Source of the DNA: Eubacterium saphenum ATCC 49989
GTDB taxonomy: Bacteria > Bacillota > Clostridia > Peptostreptococcales > Anaerovoracaceae
Assembly: GCA_000161975.1 (NCBI GenBank)
Contig: GG688422.1
Coordinates: 186,001 to 250,000, forward strand
Direction: 5' to 3'
DNA: 64,000 nucleotides
The notes below the pieces were generated by a model. The model made no database searches. It worked only from the letters and a program-made list of their open reading frames with translations, and had not been told where the DNA came from. Shown piece by piece: positions 8,401 to 17,460 of the stretch. Positions within the stretch are counted from its first letter, which is position 1. Each line of letters starts with the position of its first letter. The translations under genes and the position numbers were made by a program.

Positions 8401-9435
8401 TTGATACCTTCTGTAGATGTAACCTTCGATGCCAACGGCGGCAGCGGAGAAATGCCGAAAGAAACAGTTACAAAGAACAGCAAGTACACACTTCCATCTT
8501 GTGAATTTACAGCTCCTTCAGGAAGCGAATTCTTAAAGTGGGAGGTTAAAGTCGGAGCAGCGGCACCGGTATTTAAGATGCCGGGAGATAGGATAGCAGC
8601 GAGCGACAGCATAAGCGTTAAAGCGGTATGGAGCAAAAAGATTACAGCTAAGTTCAATAGCGGCGATGAAGAAATAATCGGTAATCTTCCGGAAAACATC
8701 GTTATGTCCGTAAGTGGAGAAATTTTCTTGCCGCTACCTATGTTTACCGCAGTAGATGAAACCAAAGAATTTGTAGCATGGGAAGATGAGAACCATAACC
8801 AATATCTTCCGGGTGCAGCGTATATGCTTGATGCCGATACGGAATTTACGGCTGTATGGGAGGTAAAGGTACCTCCGATACAAACAAAAACCGTTAAATA
8901 TAACTACAGCGAAGGCACTGAAGAGCGAAGCTATGAAGTGGGTACTGTGCTTTCACTTCCTAAATACGATGCAGACAAGCATCCTATGCCGCAAGGTATG
9001 AAGTTTGCAGGATGGAAGGTAGAAGTAGTGGGCGAGCAGGCTAAGATATTGGAAGTAGGAGACAGTTTCGAGCTTAAAGATAATACTGTCATCACTCCTG
9101 AGTATGAAAAAATTCCTCCTAAACCGCTAACTAAGCTTAAAATCAAAGCGCCAAAGACTTTCAAAATTAAAAAGAAAGCAAAGAAGGCAGTGCTTACGCT
9201 TAATATAAAAGGCGCAAAACAGGCCGATCTTAAAAAACTCAATGCGGAACTTAGAATGGGAAAGAAACTCATCAAAAAGATGGATTTAAAATCAATCGGC
9301 AAAAAGGGAGCATATAAGATAAAATTGACGGCTAAAGATATTAAGAAACTTAAAAAGGGAAAACTTACTTTCCTGGTACTTGGAAATAAAAAGATTGCAA
9401 AAGCAAAGGTGGTTATCAAATTTTCTTTTAAATAG
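5425..9435 (+). CDS. Giant secreted InlB B-repeat surface protein (paralogue 1)
   Basis: A 1336-residue secreted protein. Residues 1-27 are a signal peptide (basic MKIKNR, hydrophobic core, cleavage near PALA-K). Residues about 75-175 look like BspA-type leucine-rich repeats (NHAFSGLKISGLNIPEGY, RAFYKSDLKKI). From about 205 there are some seven to eight units of the InlB B-repeat/Flg_new type, marked by FDANGG, a LP-C-F-AP segment and KAVWK ends. Two of them belong to a 394-residue duplication that also carries a non-repeat domain (IENFTLDKTEI). The last roughly 110 residues are extremely lysine-rich and are shared with the next gene. No LPXTG motif or C-terminal membrane anchor is visible, so attachment may rely on the basic C-terminus (inference). 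AGGAGG precedes ATG 5425. Probably cotranscribed with its paralogue 41 bases downstream. Confidence 0.88.
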   Translation: MKIKNRVLSLALVLAMVMSAFSPALAKTGKQQDVKKKEIEKHALKAANAQKKGNTKKRNVFEEGDFKSSGATLTGFSDSGLQKFNAQSDKTVNLPETMGGVKITTIGNHAFSGLKISGLNIPEGYERINVRAFYKSDLKKIQVPKELKKIDKIAFEDSIAKVEVYTEDQACFDALKALIKKYDDEGEEAGEEPSCSWTVKLGQSNNNTVNLTFKANNGTNEIKTVKVEKDKEYILPECDFAAPAGKEFKSWDLGHGMFKKPGEKFTPKTDKEITAIWAKISGIENFTLDKTEINTMANEKLTAKFKVKDMATLSGNFDLVLRVQSYTTIQPGLKIKVKRTIGSDVKENTFTTVDKLTSSSLLCLAKAVGDDKLLSFEQNKGKEIEHEISFEGIPEDKTYKLKLQVCSFDNENFTSSVASAHYETDAIDFTAKSSIPEGKVSVNFDANGGTGSMQSEIIDKDSEYELPNCEFEPPAEKVFDKWSVSIGGSAPEGKNPGDKIIASGNVVVKAEWKDKPAPPTPKYKVTFDADGGEGEMPEAEVEENDDYILPACAFGAPEGKEFDKWSVTVGGAAPIDKMPGDPVKVTGNVTVKAVWKNKPIPMVNLLFKANNGTNETKTVKVEKDKEYILPECEFAAPAGKEFKAWDIGHGMFKKPGEKFTPKTDKEITAIWAKISGIENFTLDKTEINTMVNEKLTAKFKVKDMATLSGNFDLVLRVQSYTTIQPGLKIKVKRTVGSDVKENTFTTVDKLTSSSLLCLAKAVGDDKLLSFEQHKGKEIEHEISFEGIPEDKTYKLKLQVCSFDGENFVSNVSNSHPEVDAIDFTAKSSIPEGKVSLSFDANGGKGNMPGELLNKDSEYKLPECGFEAPDNQVFDKWSVKIGAAQEVEKVPGDSITASADIIVKALWKDKPAPMPKKFKITFDKNGGSGDMAEVTAEEGDDYVLPASTFEAPEGMEFDKWEVKQGSENPSFKNAGDIIKVIDNVTVKAVWKNKLIPSVDVTFDANGGSGEMPKETVTKNSKYTLPSCEFTAPSGSEFLKWEVKVGAAAPVFKMPGDRIAASDSISVKAVWSKKITAKFNSGDEEIIGNLPENIVMSVSGEIFLPLPMFTAVDETKEFVAWEDENHNQYLPGAAYMLDADTEFTAVWEVKVPPIQTKTVKYNYSEGTEERSYEVGTVLSLPKYDADKHPMPQGMKFAGWKVEVVGEQAKILEVGDSFELKDNTVITPEYEKIPPKPLTKLKIKAPKTFKIKKKAKKAVLTLNIKGAKQADLKKLNAELRMGKKLIKKMDLKSIGKKGAYKIKLTAKDIKKLKKGKLTFLVLGNKKIAKAKVVIKFSFK
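6046..6745 (+). repeat. Copy 1 of an intragenic ~700-bp direct duplication
   Basis: Nearly identical to 7228-7927 at an offset of 1182 bases (394 codons). Both copies encode the FKANNGTNE B-repeat unit and the following IENFTLDKTEI domain, with a few substitutions. Boundaries are estimated by eye. Confidence 0.85.
7228..7927 (+). repeat. Copy 2 of the intragenic ~700-bp direct duplication
   Basis: Partner of 6046-6745. Identity falls away near the ends, where SIPEGKVS is followed by different B-repeat units. The long identical stretches suggest a recent duplication or ongoing gene conversion. Confidence 0.85.
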
Positions 9436-9476
9436 AATAAGGAGTGTTTATTAAGGGGAAAGGATACGGTAGAGCT

Positions 9477-12400
9477 ATGAAAATCAAGTCTAAGGTATTG
9501 AGTCTGACATTGTCGTTAGCTATGCTGATTACGGCATTTATGCCGTCGATGGCAGCTTCTTCCAATCAAGGAGAAAAGAATGCCGGCAATGCATATACAA
9601 AAAAGGTGGGCGTTAAGAAACTTGCCGGAAAATCAAAGCCGGGCAGCAAGATCGTTAAGAAGGCTAAGGGAAAAACTACCAAGTCCAATCGTAAGAATCC
9701 TGCAAAGCCGACAGGCAGAGAAACTATGGTAAAGATAACCTTCGATGCCGGTGGTGGAAACGGTGAGATGAAAGAAGAGGAGGTAGAAAAAAATTCCGAA
9801 TATGAATTACCTGAATGTGAATTCGAACCTCCGAGCGAAGCAAAGGAATTTTCCGAATGGGAGGTGAGAATAGGTAAGGCAGCTCCTAAGTTATACAAAA
9901 AGGATGATACCATCATAGCTTCTGATAACGTGAAGTGTAAGGCCATATGGAAAAATCGTCCTGTTGCTCGCTTTGACAAAAATGGCGGAAGCACGGAAAT
10001 GGAAGATGAATTTTCCAGCCTGGATGAAGAATATGAGGTGCCTCGTTGCAGTATTAAACCTCCTGCAGGAAAGGTATTTAGTAAGTGGCATGTAGAAATG
10101 GACGGTTATCATAAGGATATTAAACCGGGTGAAACCATAACGGTTTTAGCTGATATGAACTTCAAACCTATTTGGGAGGAGACTCCATTTGATGTATATA
10201 AAATCAGTTACCTTCCGGGAGGAGCCGGCGGAAATATGAATCCCGAATATGTAGCTATGAACAGTAATTTCGTAATACCTGAACCGGAGTTTGAACAGGA
10301 AGGGGGGACAGGACTCAGAGGATATAAAGTAAAGGTCGGTAGCAATGATTTAGGACTTAAACGTGTTGGCGATATAATTAGAATCACCGATGATACAACG
10401 CTGGAAGCGGTTTTTGAAGATATGTATATGATCCACATCGACCCTAATGCACCGGATGAAAACGAAGATACTGATGAATGCCTGCCGGGAGATAATTATG
10501 TTTTGCCTAAGCCAAAATTTGATGCACCTTCGGGAAAGGTTTTTGATTACTGGGAGGTAAAAACAGATGAAAATGCACCTACAGGAGAAAGCAAGCAGCC
10601 ATTTGATAAGGTAAAATGCGATAGTGACTTATTCATAAAAGCTATATGGAAAAATGCACCTTCAACAAAGTTCAATATTAAATTCAATAAAAACGGTGGT
10701 ACCGGCACCATGGAAAGCAAGAAGGTGCCCAAGGATTCCTGGTTTGAAATACCGCATTCTGAGTTTGAAGCTCCGGACAGGAAGAGCTTTAAGCATTGGC
10801 AGGTGACTGTTGGAAATGCCGCTCCCGAGACATATGAAGACACATCCGGTGATTGGATTCATGTAAAAGGGGATGTGGAATTTAAAGCTATATATGAAGA
10901 TATTCCGGTGGTTCAGTATGATCCGAATGAAGGCACGGGTTCGATTCCCGATGAATGGGTTGAAGAAGGCAATGAATATACGCTACCTTCTACATGTAAA
11001 ATAACCCCGCCGGCGGGTATGATATTTGATAAATGGCAAATCCGCATGAACGGTTTTATTAAGGACTTTAACCCCGGAGCTAAATTCACGGTAACTCATG
11101 ATGTTATTGTAAAGCCTCTATGGAAGGTTGATCCTGCACCGGGAAAGGTTACGGTTTCCTTTGATAAAAACGGCGGAAGCGGTAATATGAATTCCGTAGA
11201 GGTAAATAAATACAGCGAATATAAATTACCTGCATGTACTTTTACAGCACCTGAGGGTATGGAATTTGATAAATGGTCTGTTAAGATAGGCGATGATTCT
11301 GCTGAAGATAAAAACCCCGGCGAAAAGGTAACGGCAAGTGATAACATTAAGGTTACAGCTATGTGGAGGGCAAAGCCTAAGGTAAATGTAACTTTTGATA
11401 AAAACGGCGGTAGCGGAAACATGCCTGCTAAGGCGGTCGTAAAAGACAGTGAATACACCTTGCCTGTGTGTCGCTTCACAGCACCTGCCGATAAGGAATT
11501 CGACAAGTGGTCGGTTACCGTAACAGGATCTCCTGCTGTAGATAAAATGCCGGGAGAGAGCATAGTAGCGAGTGATAACATTACAGTTAAGGCTATGTGG
11601 AAGGAAAAGACACCGCCGCCGGCACCTGCACCTGTCAAGGTGAATGTTACGTTTAACGGTAACACAGGTAGCGGCAGCATGCCCGCCGTAGAGGTAGAAA
11701 AAGGTAGCAACTATACGCTTCCTGTATGTAGCTTTACAGCTCCTGCTGATAAGGAATTCGACAAGTGGTCGGTTACCGTAACAGGATTTCCTGCTGTAGA
11801 TAAAATGCCGGGAGAGAGCATAGTAGCGAGTGATAACATAACTTTGACGGCAGTATGGAAGAACAAGCCTATACCTAAGGTGAATGTTATGTTTGATAAA
11901 AACGGCGGAGAAGGTGAAATGACAGCGGTGCAGGTAGAAAAAGGCAGCAACTACAAGCTTCCTGAGTGCACATTTACTCCTCCTGCAAATAAAGAGTTTG
12001 ACAAGTGGGAAGTAAAGATAGGAACGAACCCTGCTGAGGCAAAGGAAGCAGGAACTACGGTAGTAGCGTCAGAAGATATGGTGCTTAAGGCGCTATGGAA
12101 GAGCAAGGGAACATTGCCAACACCTGATAAGGTAAACGTTACATTTAATGCGGGTGACGGCGGAACAGGCAATATGGATGCTGAAGAAGTGCAGAAAAAC
12201 AGCAAGTTTACCTTGCCTGCATGTGAATTCACAGCACCTGAAGGCAAAGAATTTGATAAGTGGTCTGTTAAAGTTGGGACAGCTCCTGCCGTAGATAAAA
12301 TGCCGGGAGAAAGAATAGTTGCAAGTGCAGATGTAGCAATAAAAGCAATCTGGAAAGATAAAGCCGGTCTGCCTCCTGTAACCGATAAGGTGAAAATTAC

Positions 12401-13673
12401 ATTTAAACCGAACGGCGGTACTCAGACCATGCCTGAAGTAGAGGTGAATAGAGATAGTGAATATACACTTCCTGAATGCGGATTCACAGCACCTGTAGGG
12501 AAGGAATTCGATAAGTGGCAGCTTGAAATGAACGGCTTTACAAAGTTTGCTAACAAAGGCGAGGGCTTCAAAGTACTCTACGATACGGTTGTGATGCCGA
12601 TATGGAAGGATAAAGAAGTAACTGAAGTAAATGTTAAATACGATGCAAACGGCGGAAGCGGCGAAATGCCTCGGGAAACAGCGAAGAAAAACGGTAAATT
12701 CACGGTACCTGCATGTGAATATGCGGCTCCTTCGAATTCAATATTTAAACATTGGGAAGTAACTGTAGGACAAGAATCTGCGGTCAATAAGGTTCCCGGT
12801 GAAAAGGTTGTTGCTAAAGAAGATATAACGCTTAAGGCCGTATGGGAAAAACAAATAAACGTAAGCTTTAATAACGGGGGCGAGGAAATTATAGGAGTAC
12901 TTCCAAGCGGAATAATGACATCAAGCGGAAAGACGGTTTATTTACCTCTGCCTGAATTCAAGGCAAAAAATGAAAATAAATTGTTTGTCGCTTGGGAAGA
13001 TCCAAATCACAAACAATATAAACCGGGCGCTACATTTGTAGCAGACAGCGATGTGGAATTCACAGCCGTATGGAAGGACAAGGCGCCAGAAGTTAAATAT
13101 GCAGCGATGAAGTTTACTTACAACGGCAACAGCATAGGAATGAAGACCCGTAAATACGTTGTAGGGTCTAACGTTGCAATGCCTAAGTTTACAGGAACAA
13201 TTCCGCAAGGACAGGGAGCATTTTCTCACTGGAAGGTGGTAAACGATACAGACACCATAGAAAAGCTTGAAGTAGGAGATGTATTTACAATCAAGGGTGA
13301 TGCCGTTGCTACTCCTGTGTTTAAGGAAAAGGAAATTCCTAAGAAGGTTACGCTTAAGATAAATGTCGGTAAAAAGCCTTTGACAATAAAGAATAATGCT
13401 AAGACAGCTAAGCTGAAGCTAAAAATTACAGGCGCCGGTATTACGGATCTTAAACTTTTAAACGCTACTCTGATGAAGGGTAAAACTAAGATCACGGATG
13501 TTAGCCTAAAGAATATTAAGAAAAACGGAGTGCTTGAGATAGTTTTAAACAAGAAGATGATCAATAAGATTAAGGGCAAAAAAGCGAAGAAGTTAAATCT
13601 GACGTTTACAATCTTTGAAGGTCAGAAAACAAAGGGAGCAAGCGCTGTAATCAAGGTTCAATTTAAAAAATAA
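9477..13673 (+). CDS. Giant secreted InlB B-repeat surface protein (paralogue 2)
   Basis: A protein of about 1398 residues, paralogous to the preceding one. A signal peptide (MKIKSKVLSLTLSLAM, cleavage near MAA-SS) is followed by a basic, low-complexity stretch, then roughly 13 to 15 InlB B-repeat units (KVNVTFDKNGGSGNM and variants, each about 80 residues). An IGVLP...FVAWEDPNH domain and a lysine-rich C-terminal domain of about 110 residues are both shared with paralogue 1. There are no leucine-rich repeats here. ATG 9477 is chosen because it matches the paralogue's MKIK start. An upstream in-frame GTG at 9444 overlaps its own GGAG and cannot use it, although the Shine-Dalgarno before 9477 (AAAGGA, about 13 bases away) is weak. 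No sortase signal. A strong terminator follows. Confidence 0.85.
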   Translation: MKIKSKVLSLTLSLAMLITAFMPSMAASSNQGEKNAGNAYTKKVGVKKLAGKSKPGSKIVKKAKGKTTKSNRKNPAKPTGRETMVKITFDAGGGNGEMKEEEVEKNSEYELPECEFEPPSEAKEFSEWEVRIGKAAPKLYKKDDTIIASDNVKCKAIWKNRPVARFDKNGGSTEMEDEFSSLDEEYEVPRCSIKPPAGKVFSKWHVEMDGYHKDIKPGETITVLADMNFKPIWEETPFDVYKISYLPGGAGGNMNPEYVAMNSNFVIPEPEFEQEGGTGLRGYKVKVGSNDLGLKRVGDIIRITDDTTLEAVFEDMYMIHIDPNAPDENEDTDECLPGDNYVLPKPKFDAPSGKVFDYWEVKTDENAPTGESKQPFDKVKCDSDLFIKAIWKNAPSTKFNIKFNKNGGTGTMESKKVPKDSWFEIPHSEFEAPDRKSFKHWQVTVGNAAPETYEDTSGDWIHVKGDVEFKAIYEDIPVVQYDPNEGTGSIPDEWVEEGNEYTLPSTCKITPPAGMIFDKWQIRMNGFIKDFNPGAKFTVTHDVIVKPLWKVDPAPGKVTVSFDKNGGSGNMNSVEVNKYSEYKLPACTFTAPEGMEFDKWSVKIGDDSAEDKNPGEKVTASDNIKVTAMWRAKPKVNVTFDKNGGSGNMPAKAVVKDSEYTLPVCRFTAPADKEFDKWSVTVTGSPAVDKMPGESIVASDNITVKAMWKEKTPPPAPAPVKVNVTFNGNTGSGSMPAVEVEKGSNYTLPVCSFTAPADKEFDKWSVTVTGFPAVDKMPGESIVASDNITLTAVWKNKPIPKVNVMFDKNGGEGEMTAVQVEKGSNYKLPECTFTPPANKEFDKWEVKIGTNPAEAKEAGTTVVASEDMVLKALWKSKGTLPTPDKVNVTFNAGDGGTGNMDAEEVQKNSKFTLPACEFTAPEGKEFDKWSVKVGTAPAVDKMPGERIVASADVAIKAIWKDKAGLPPVTDKVKITFKPNGGTQTMPEVEVNRDSEYTLPECGFTAPVGKEFDKWQLEMNGFTKFANKGEGFKVLYDTVVMPIWKDKEVTEVNVKYDANGGSGEMPRETAKKNGKFTVPACEYAAPSNSIFKHWEVTVGQESAVNKVPGEKVVAKEDITLKAVWEKQINVSFNNGGEEIIGVLPSGIMTSSGKTVYLPLPEFKAKNENKLFVAWEDPNHKQYKPGATFVADSDVEFTAVWKDKAPEVKYAAMKFTYNGNSIGMKTRKYVVGSNVAMPKFTGTIPQGQGAFSHWKVVNDTDTIEKLEVGDVFTIKGDAVATPVFKEKEIPKKVTLKINVGKKPLTIKNNAKTAKLKLKITGAGITDLKLLNATLMKGKTKITDVSLKNIKKNGVLEIVLNKKMINKIKGKKAKKLNLTFTIFEGQKTKGASAVIKVQFKK
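11484..11852 (+). repeat. Near-identical tandem B-repeat units, 258-base period
   Basis: About 110 bases at 11484-11594 recur almost unchanged at 11742-11852 (offset 258 bases, 86 codons), inside paralogue 2. Neighbouring units are more diverged, so these two were duplicated or homogenised recently. Confidence 0.75.
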
Positions 13674-13707
13674 GTAAAAAATCTTATAAGACCTCCAAAA
13701 TTTTGAG

Positions 13708-13735
13708 TAAAAAGAGTGCCACGGCACTCTTTTTA
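13708..13735 (+). terminator. Strong intrinsic terminator of the repeat-protein operon
   Basis: AAAAAGAGTGCC pairs with GGCACTCTTTTT around a very small loop, ending in a T tract. It lies 35 bases after the stop of the second repeat protein. Confidence 0.9.
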
Positions 13736-14072
13736 CAGTTAGCGGTAGCAGCATTGAGTTTCTATTAAATAATAATAGTAAAGATGAATAGAATAACTAT
13801 GTATTTTAGAGAATAAAATCAAGTTCCCGTGGAGCTAAAGTAGTGAAGATGGTTACCATAATTAAAAGATTAGATGTTTTAATAAGTAAGGTGGAATTTA
13901 CACGCAACCTGAGTGGTAAAGGATGTATGTTTTAGGGGTGGTACTATATTTGAAAAAAAGGCTTGTTTTTTTGTCATTAATTGCAAAAAAAAATATATTA
14001 TGGTAGAATCCAATGTGTTGGTTTTAGTACGAAACTTTTAAATATAGAGCATAACACGTTTAGGAGGAGAGT
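13736..14072 (+). other. 337-base leader/intergenic region before ftsH
   Basis: No gene seen. It holds the ftsH promoter (listed separately). About 13890-13950 there are two short T-box-like strings (AAGGTGGAA and GGGGTGGTAC) upstream of an A7/T7 hairpin at about 13953-13973, but no complete T-box structure could be drawn. Confidence 0.5.
13981..14009 (+). promoter_or_regulatory. Putative sigma-A promoter of ftsH (extended -10)
   Basis: TTGCAA (13981-13986), 17 bases, TAGAAT (14004-14009) with a TGG extension immediately upstream of the -10. It is 63 bases before the ftsH start. Confidence 0.65.
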
Positions 14073-15944
14073 GTGAAAAATAGTAAAAGCATTTTAGTGT
14101 ATCTTGCTATAATCGGACTTGTTATAGGACTTGCTTTTATCCTTACGGAAAAGAGCACGTCTGAAGTAAAGAGCATCACGTATTCGAAGATGAATCGCCT
14201 CTTTAAAGATGAAAAGGTAAAAACCGTAAACATTACGGATAGAGAGATAAATGCAAAACTTTCGGACGGAAAGAAGGTAAAGGCATATTATGGCACACAT
14301 AGCCAGATAGCTGAATTAGAAAAAGAATATATACTCCCTCAGATGAAGTCCGGCAAAATTGAACTTGACAGCGATCCTCCGCAGAAGAAAAAATGGTATG
14401 AAAACCTTCTAGGTCCGATACTCATGCTTGGCGTTATGATAATTTTAACCATGATGCTCATAAATAGGGCAGGTGGCGGTGGAAAAGCCATGAGTTTCGG
14501 CAAGAGCAGGGCGAGACTGATAAGAGATGATGAAAAAGAAAAGATAACGTTTGCCGATGTTGCGGGGCTAAAGGAAGAGAAGCAGGAATTATCAGAAATA
14601 GTGGACTTTCTTAAGAATCCTGCTAAATTTAAAGAGCTTGGAGCAAGGGTGCCTAAGGGAGTACTTCTCGTAGGTCCTCCGGGTACCGGTAAAACTTACA
14701 TATCCAAGGCCGCTGCAGGAGAAGCCGATGTGCCTTTTTACACAATAAGCGGTTCCGATTTCGTTGAAATGTTTGTCGGTGTAGGAGCTTCACGTGTAAG
14801 AGACCTGTTTGCAGAGGCAAAGAAGAATGCACCGTGCATAGTGTTTATAGATGAAATTGATGCGGTAGGAAGGCAAAGAGGCGCAGGACTCGGAGGAGGC
14901 CACGATGAACGTGAACAGACTCTAAACCAACTCCTCGTAGAGATGGATGGCTTTGCTATAAATTCAGGGATAATAGTTTTGGCGGCTACGAACAGACCGG
15001 ACATTTTAGACCCTGCATTGCTAAGACCGGGCAGATTTGACAGACAGGTCGTTATAGGAATTCCGGATTTAAAAGCGAGGGAAGAGATATTTAAGGTACA
15101 TGCCAAAAATAAGCCGCTTGATAAGAGCGTTAATGAAGAGGTACTTGCCAGGATGACACCGGGATTTACGCCTGCAGATATAGAAAATATGCTAAATGAA
15201 GCGGCTCTGCTTACGGCGAGAAGAAACGGCAGTGTAATTCAATCCGAGGATATAGAAGAAGCCATAACAAAGGTGATAGCAGGACCTCAAAAACGAAGCA
15301 AGAAGATTTCAGACGAGGAAAGAAGACTCACAGCCTACCACGAAGCAGGACATGCCATATTATCCCAACATCTCGAAACGCAGGATCCTGTGCATCAGAT
15401 AACCATCATCCCAAGAGGCATGGCAGGCGGTTTTACGATGACTCTTCCTGAGAAGGAAAAGACATACGCTACAAAAAAAAGCATGTATGAAGACATAGTA
15501 GATCTTTTAGGGGGCAGGGTTGCTGAAATGCTAAAACTCGAAGATGTAAGTACAGGCGCAAGCAACGACATACAAAGAGCAACGGATATAGCAAGAGCCA
15601 TGGTTACAAAATATGGATTCAGCGACAGACTCGGCTTGGTAAACTACAGCGATGGTGAAGAGGTATTCCTCGGTAAGGATTTCTCTACCAAGAAAAATTA
15701 TTCAGAGGGCATAGCATCTGAAATCGACAAGGAAATACGAGAGATAATAGACGTGGCCTTTACAGAAGCAAAGGACATACTTACAGAATATATAGAAGAT
15801 CTTGAGAAGGTTGCTATGGCATTGCTTGAGCTTGAAACCATAAACGGTGATCAGTTCAGGAGGCTGGTAGTAGATGGAATTACTAAAGAAGAATTGGTTT
15901 CAGAAGTGCTGAAAGATAAAAAGCAGGGAGGCCCAAATGAATAA
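14073..15944 (+). CDS. ftsH: ATP-dependent zinc metalloprotease FtsH
   Basis: A membrane-anchored AAA+ protease (623 residues, normal length) that degrades misassembled membrane proteins and short-lived regulators. Two membrane segments (about 7-24 and 112-130) flank a small extracytoplasmic domain. They are followed by Walker A GPPGTGKT (201-208), Walker [10 protein letters not shown] (257-263), the second region of homology with RPGRFDR (318-324), and the zinc site HEAGH (423-427) with the third ligand in SNDIQRAT. The start is GTG 14073 behind TAGGAGGAG. The end overlaps the following PucR-type regulator by 8 bases, an unusual partner that suggests translational coupling. Confidence 0.97.
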   Translation: MKNSKSILVYLAIIGLVIGLAFILTEKSTSEVKSITYSKMNRLFKDEKVKTVNITDREINAKLSDGKKVKAYYGTHSQIAELEKEYILPQMKSGKIELDSDPPQKKKWYENLLGPILMLGVMIILTMMLINRAGGGGKAMSFGKSRARLIRDDEKEKITFADVAGLKEEKQELSEIVDFLKNPAKFKELGARVPKGVLLVGPPGTGKTYISKAAAGEADVPFYTISGSDFVEMFVGVGASRVRDLFAEAKKNAPCIVFIDEIDAVGRQRGAGLGGGHDEREQTLNQLLVEMDGFAINSGIIVLAATNRPDILDPALLRPGRFDRQVVIGIPDLKAREEIFKVHAKNKPLDKSVNEEVLARMTPGFTPADIENMLNEAALLTARRNGSVIQSEDIEEAITKVIAGPQKRSKKISDEERRLTAYHEAGHAILSQHLETQDPVHQITIIPRGMAGGFTMTLPEKEKTYATKKSMYEDIVDLLGGRVAEMLKLEDVSTGASNDIQRATDIARAMVTKYGFSDRLGLVNYSDGEEVFLGKDFSTKKNYSEGIASEIDKEIREIIDVAFTEAKDILTEYIEDLEKVAMALLELETINGDQFRRLVVDGITKEELVSEVLKDKKQGGPNE

Positions 15945-17412
15945 GACTGTAAAAGAGTGCATGGATCTGGATGTTTTCAAAAACGCCAGGTTGCTTGCCG
16001 GTGCAAAAGGTGTCGAAAACGTGGTGACCGGACTGTCGGTTCTTGACATGGTGAAGGAAGATGATGTAAAACGCTTTAATTCGGAAAAGGGATTGCTGTT
16101 TTTTACGGGATTTTTAGGCGTTTTGGAAAATGAAAGAGTGCAGTGCAGGTTAATCCAAAAACTCGCTGAAGGCGGACATAGCGGTCTTGTAATAATGTAC
16201 ATGGGAAGAGGCATAAAGGAACTCGATACCAGCGTAATAAGGAGCGCCGAGTCTGCTAACCTGCCTTTAATTGTGGTTGATGATAATAAGCTTAATTATT
16301 CTCATATGATAAATGCTATCACGGGAGATGACAAGAAAAATAAAGAAGGTGAAAATCATCTGATTTCAGAGGTTGTAAAGACTTTGCTTGATTTTGACAA
16401 GCACTCCGACTTTGAATCTGCGATAAAGGAAGCTGCCGTTGCAAATGATTTTCAGGTGATATTGCTAGGGGCAAACTTCAATCCTATATTTACTGTAGAG
16501 ACAAGGAAGAGGGAGACTATACAAGAGGCTGTAAAGAAGGCCAGAGAAAACAGATTGGACGGTAAGCAGCGCTCAAGCGTATTTGTGAGCGTAAATGGAA
16601 TAGATACGTATTGGAGAACCGTTAGAATTGAAGAGACCAGTTACTACATGTTTTTGGTAGATACGGAACTCATAAGAGCTTTAGTGAGAGGTAATAAGCC
16701 CCTTGCATATTCATTAAACGAAGAAGCCAAGATAAAGCCCAGTGAAATCCTCAGTGTATTCTTTGCAAAGGACATAAGCTCTGAGAGCTGTGAAGATATA
16801 TTCTTAAGGTTTGAAAAAGAAGAAGGCTTTTCGCTTCATAGGATTTCCGATAACGGAGAGACGTACGGCATGATAACAAGGGTAAACGCAAACCTTGATA
16901 AGGTGGGAGAATTTAAGCAAAAATGTTCCGAGTTATATGAATCCTTGAAAGGCAACAAAAGTGCCAGAATTTTCCATATAACGGGCATAGACGGCATAGA
17001 CGGCGTAGCAGATGCCTATAAGGAAATAGAAGAAAGCTGGTCTTTTGCGCAGAATATCTTTCCTTATAAGAGAGTATTTACAAAATATGAAATGGCTCTC
17101 GTAAGCAACTGTATAGATATTGAGGTGGGTGAAGGCAAAATCAAGAAAAATTACATTGACCTTCTTGCTCCGTTTGCTTTGATATCATCAAAAAAACGGG
17201 AACAACTTTTAGGAACGTTGGAAACCTTTGTACTGGATTCCGGCATGAATGCAGCCAAAACCAGTGAACTGATCGGGATACACATAAATACGGTGAAGTA
17301 TAGACTGAGGAAGATAAATGCACTTCTCGGAGTAGAGATAACGGGAAACAGGGTTATACCCGGGCTTACGATAGCTGTTGCTCTAAAGCGTCTCGAAAAA
17401 CTTATGCCATAA
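15937..17412 (+). CDS. PucR-family transcriptional regulator
   Basis: A 491-residue cytoplasmic regulator. Residues 1-125 match the PucR N-terminal (purine catabolism regulatory) domain: a CMDLDVFKNARLLAG opening, then LLFFTGF and a conserved LPLIVVDD near 110. A poorly conserved middle domain follows. The C-terminus (about 425-488) is the PucR-type winged HTH with SELIGIHINTVKYRLRKINALLG. Family members respond to metabolites and often act on purine or amino-acid genes; the ligand here is unknown. ATG 15937 overlaps the end of ftsH by 8 bases, and coaX follows after 48 bases. No target operator can be inferred. Confidence 0.88.
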   Translation: MNKTVKECMDLDVFKNARLLAGAKGVENVVTGLSVLDMVKEDDVKRFNSEKGLLFFTGFLGVLENERVQCRLIQKLAEGGHSGLVIMYMGRGIKELDTSVIRSAESANLPLIVVDDNKLNYSHMINAITGDDKKNKEGENHLISEVVKTLLDFDKHSDFESAIKEAAVANDFQVILLGANFNPIFTVETRKRETIQEAVKKARENRLDGKQRSSVFVSVNGIDTYWRTVRIEETSYYMFLVDTELIRALVRGNKPLAYSLNEEAKIKPSEILSVFFAKDISSESCEDIFLRFEKEEGFSLHRISDNGETYGMITRVNANLDKVGEFKQKCSELYESLKGNKSARIFHITGIDGIDGVADAYKEIEESWSFAQNIFPYKRVFTKYEMALVSNCIDIEVGEGKIKKNYIDLLAPFALISSKKREQLLGTLETFVLDSGMNAAKTSELIGIHINTVKYRLRKINALLGVEITGNRVIPGLTIAVALKRLEKLMP

Positions 17413-17460
17413 GGGCTCATAATAGTTATTTTGTTTATTTTTTCGATATAGGAGAAGAAG

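Noticed and set aside
8244..9419. Long open frames on the minus strand inside the repeat-protein genes
   Set aside because: They are shadows produced by the repetitive codon pattern of the sense genes; no ribosome binding sites and hydrophobic nonsense products.
9444..9476. Upstream GTG start for the second repeat protein
   Set aside because: It overlaps the GGAG it would need and would put 11 extra residues before a signal peptide that aligns with its paralogue from MKIK onward.
5425..13673. CRISPR-like repetition
   Set aside because: The repeats are long, coding, in frame with an ~80-residue period and diverged; they are protein repeats.
13880..13975. T-box-like strings (AAGGTGGAA, GGGGTGGTAC) and an A7/T7 hairpin upstream of ftsH
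   Set aside because: No complete T-box consensus, no recognisable stem I or specifier loop, and the ftsH promoter lies downstream of them. At most a decayed remnant.
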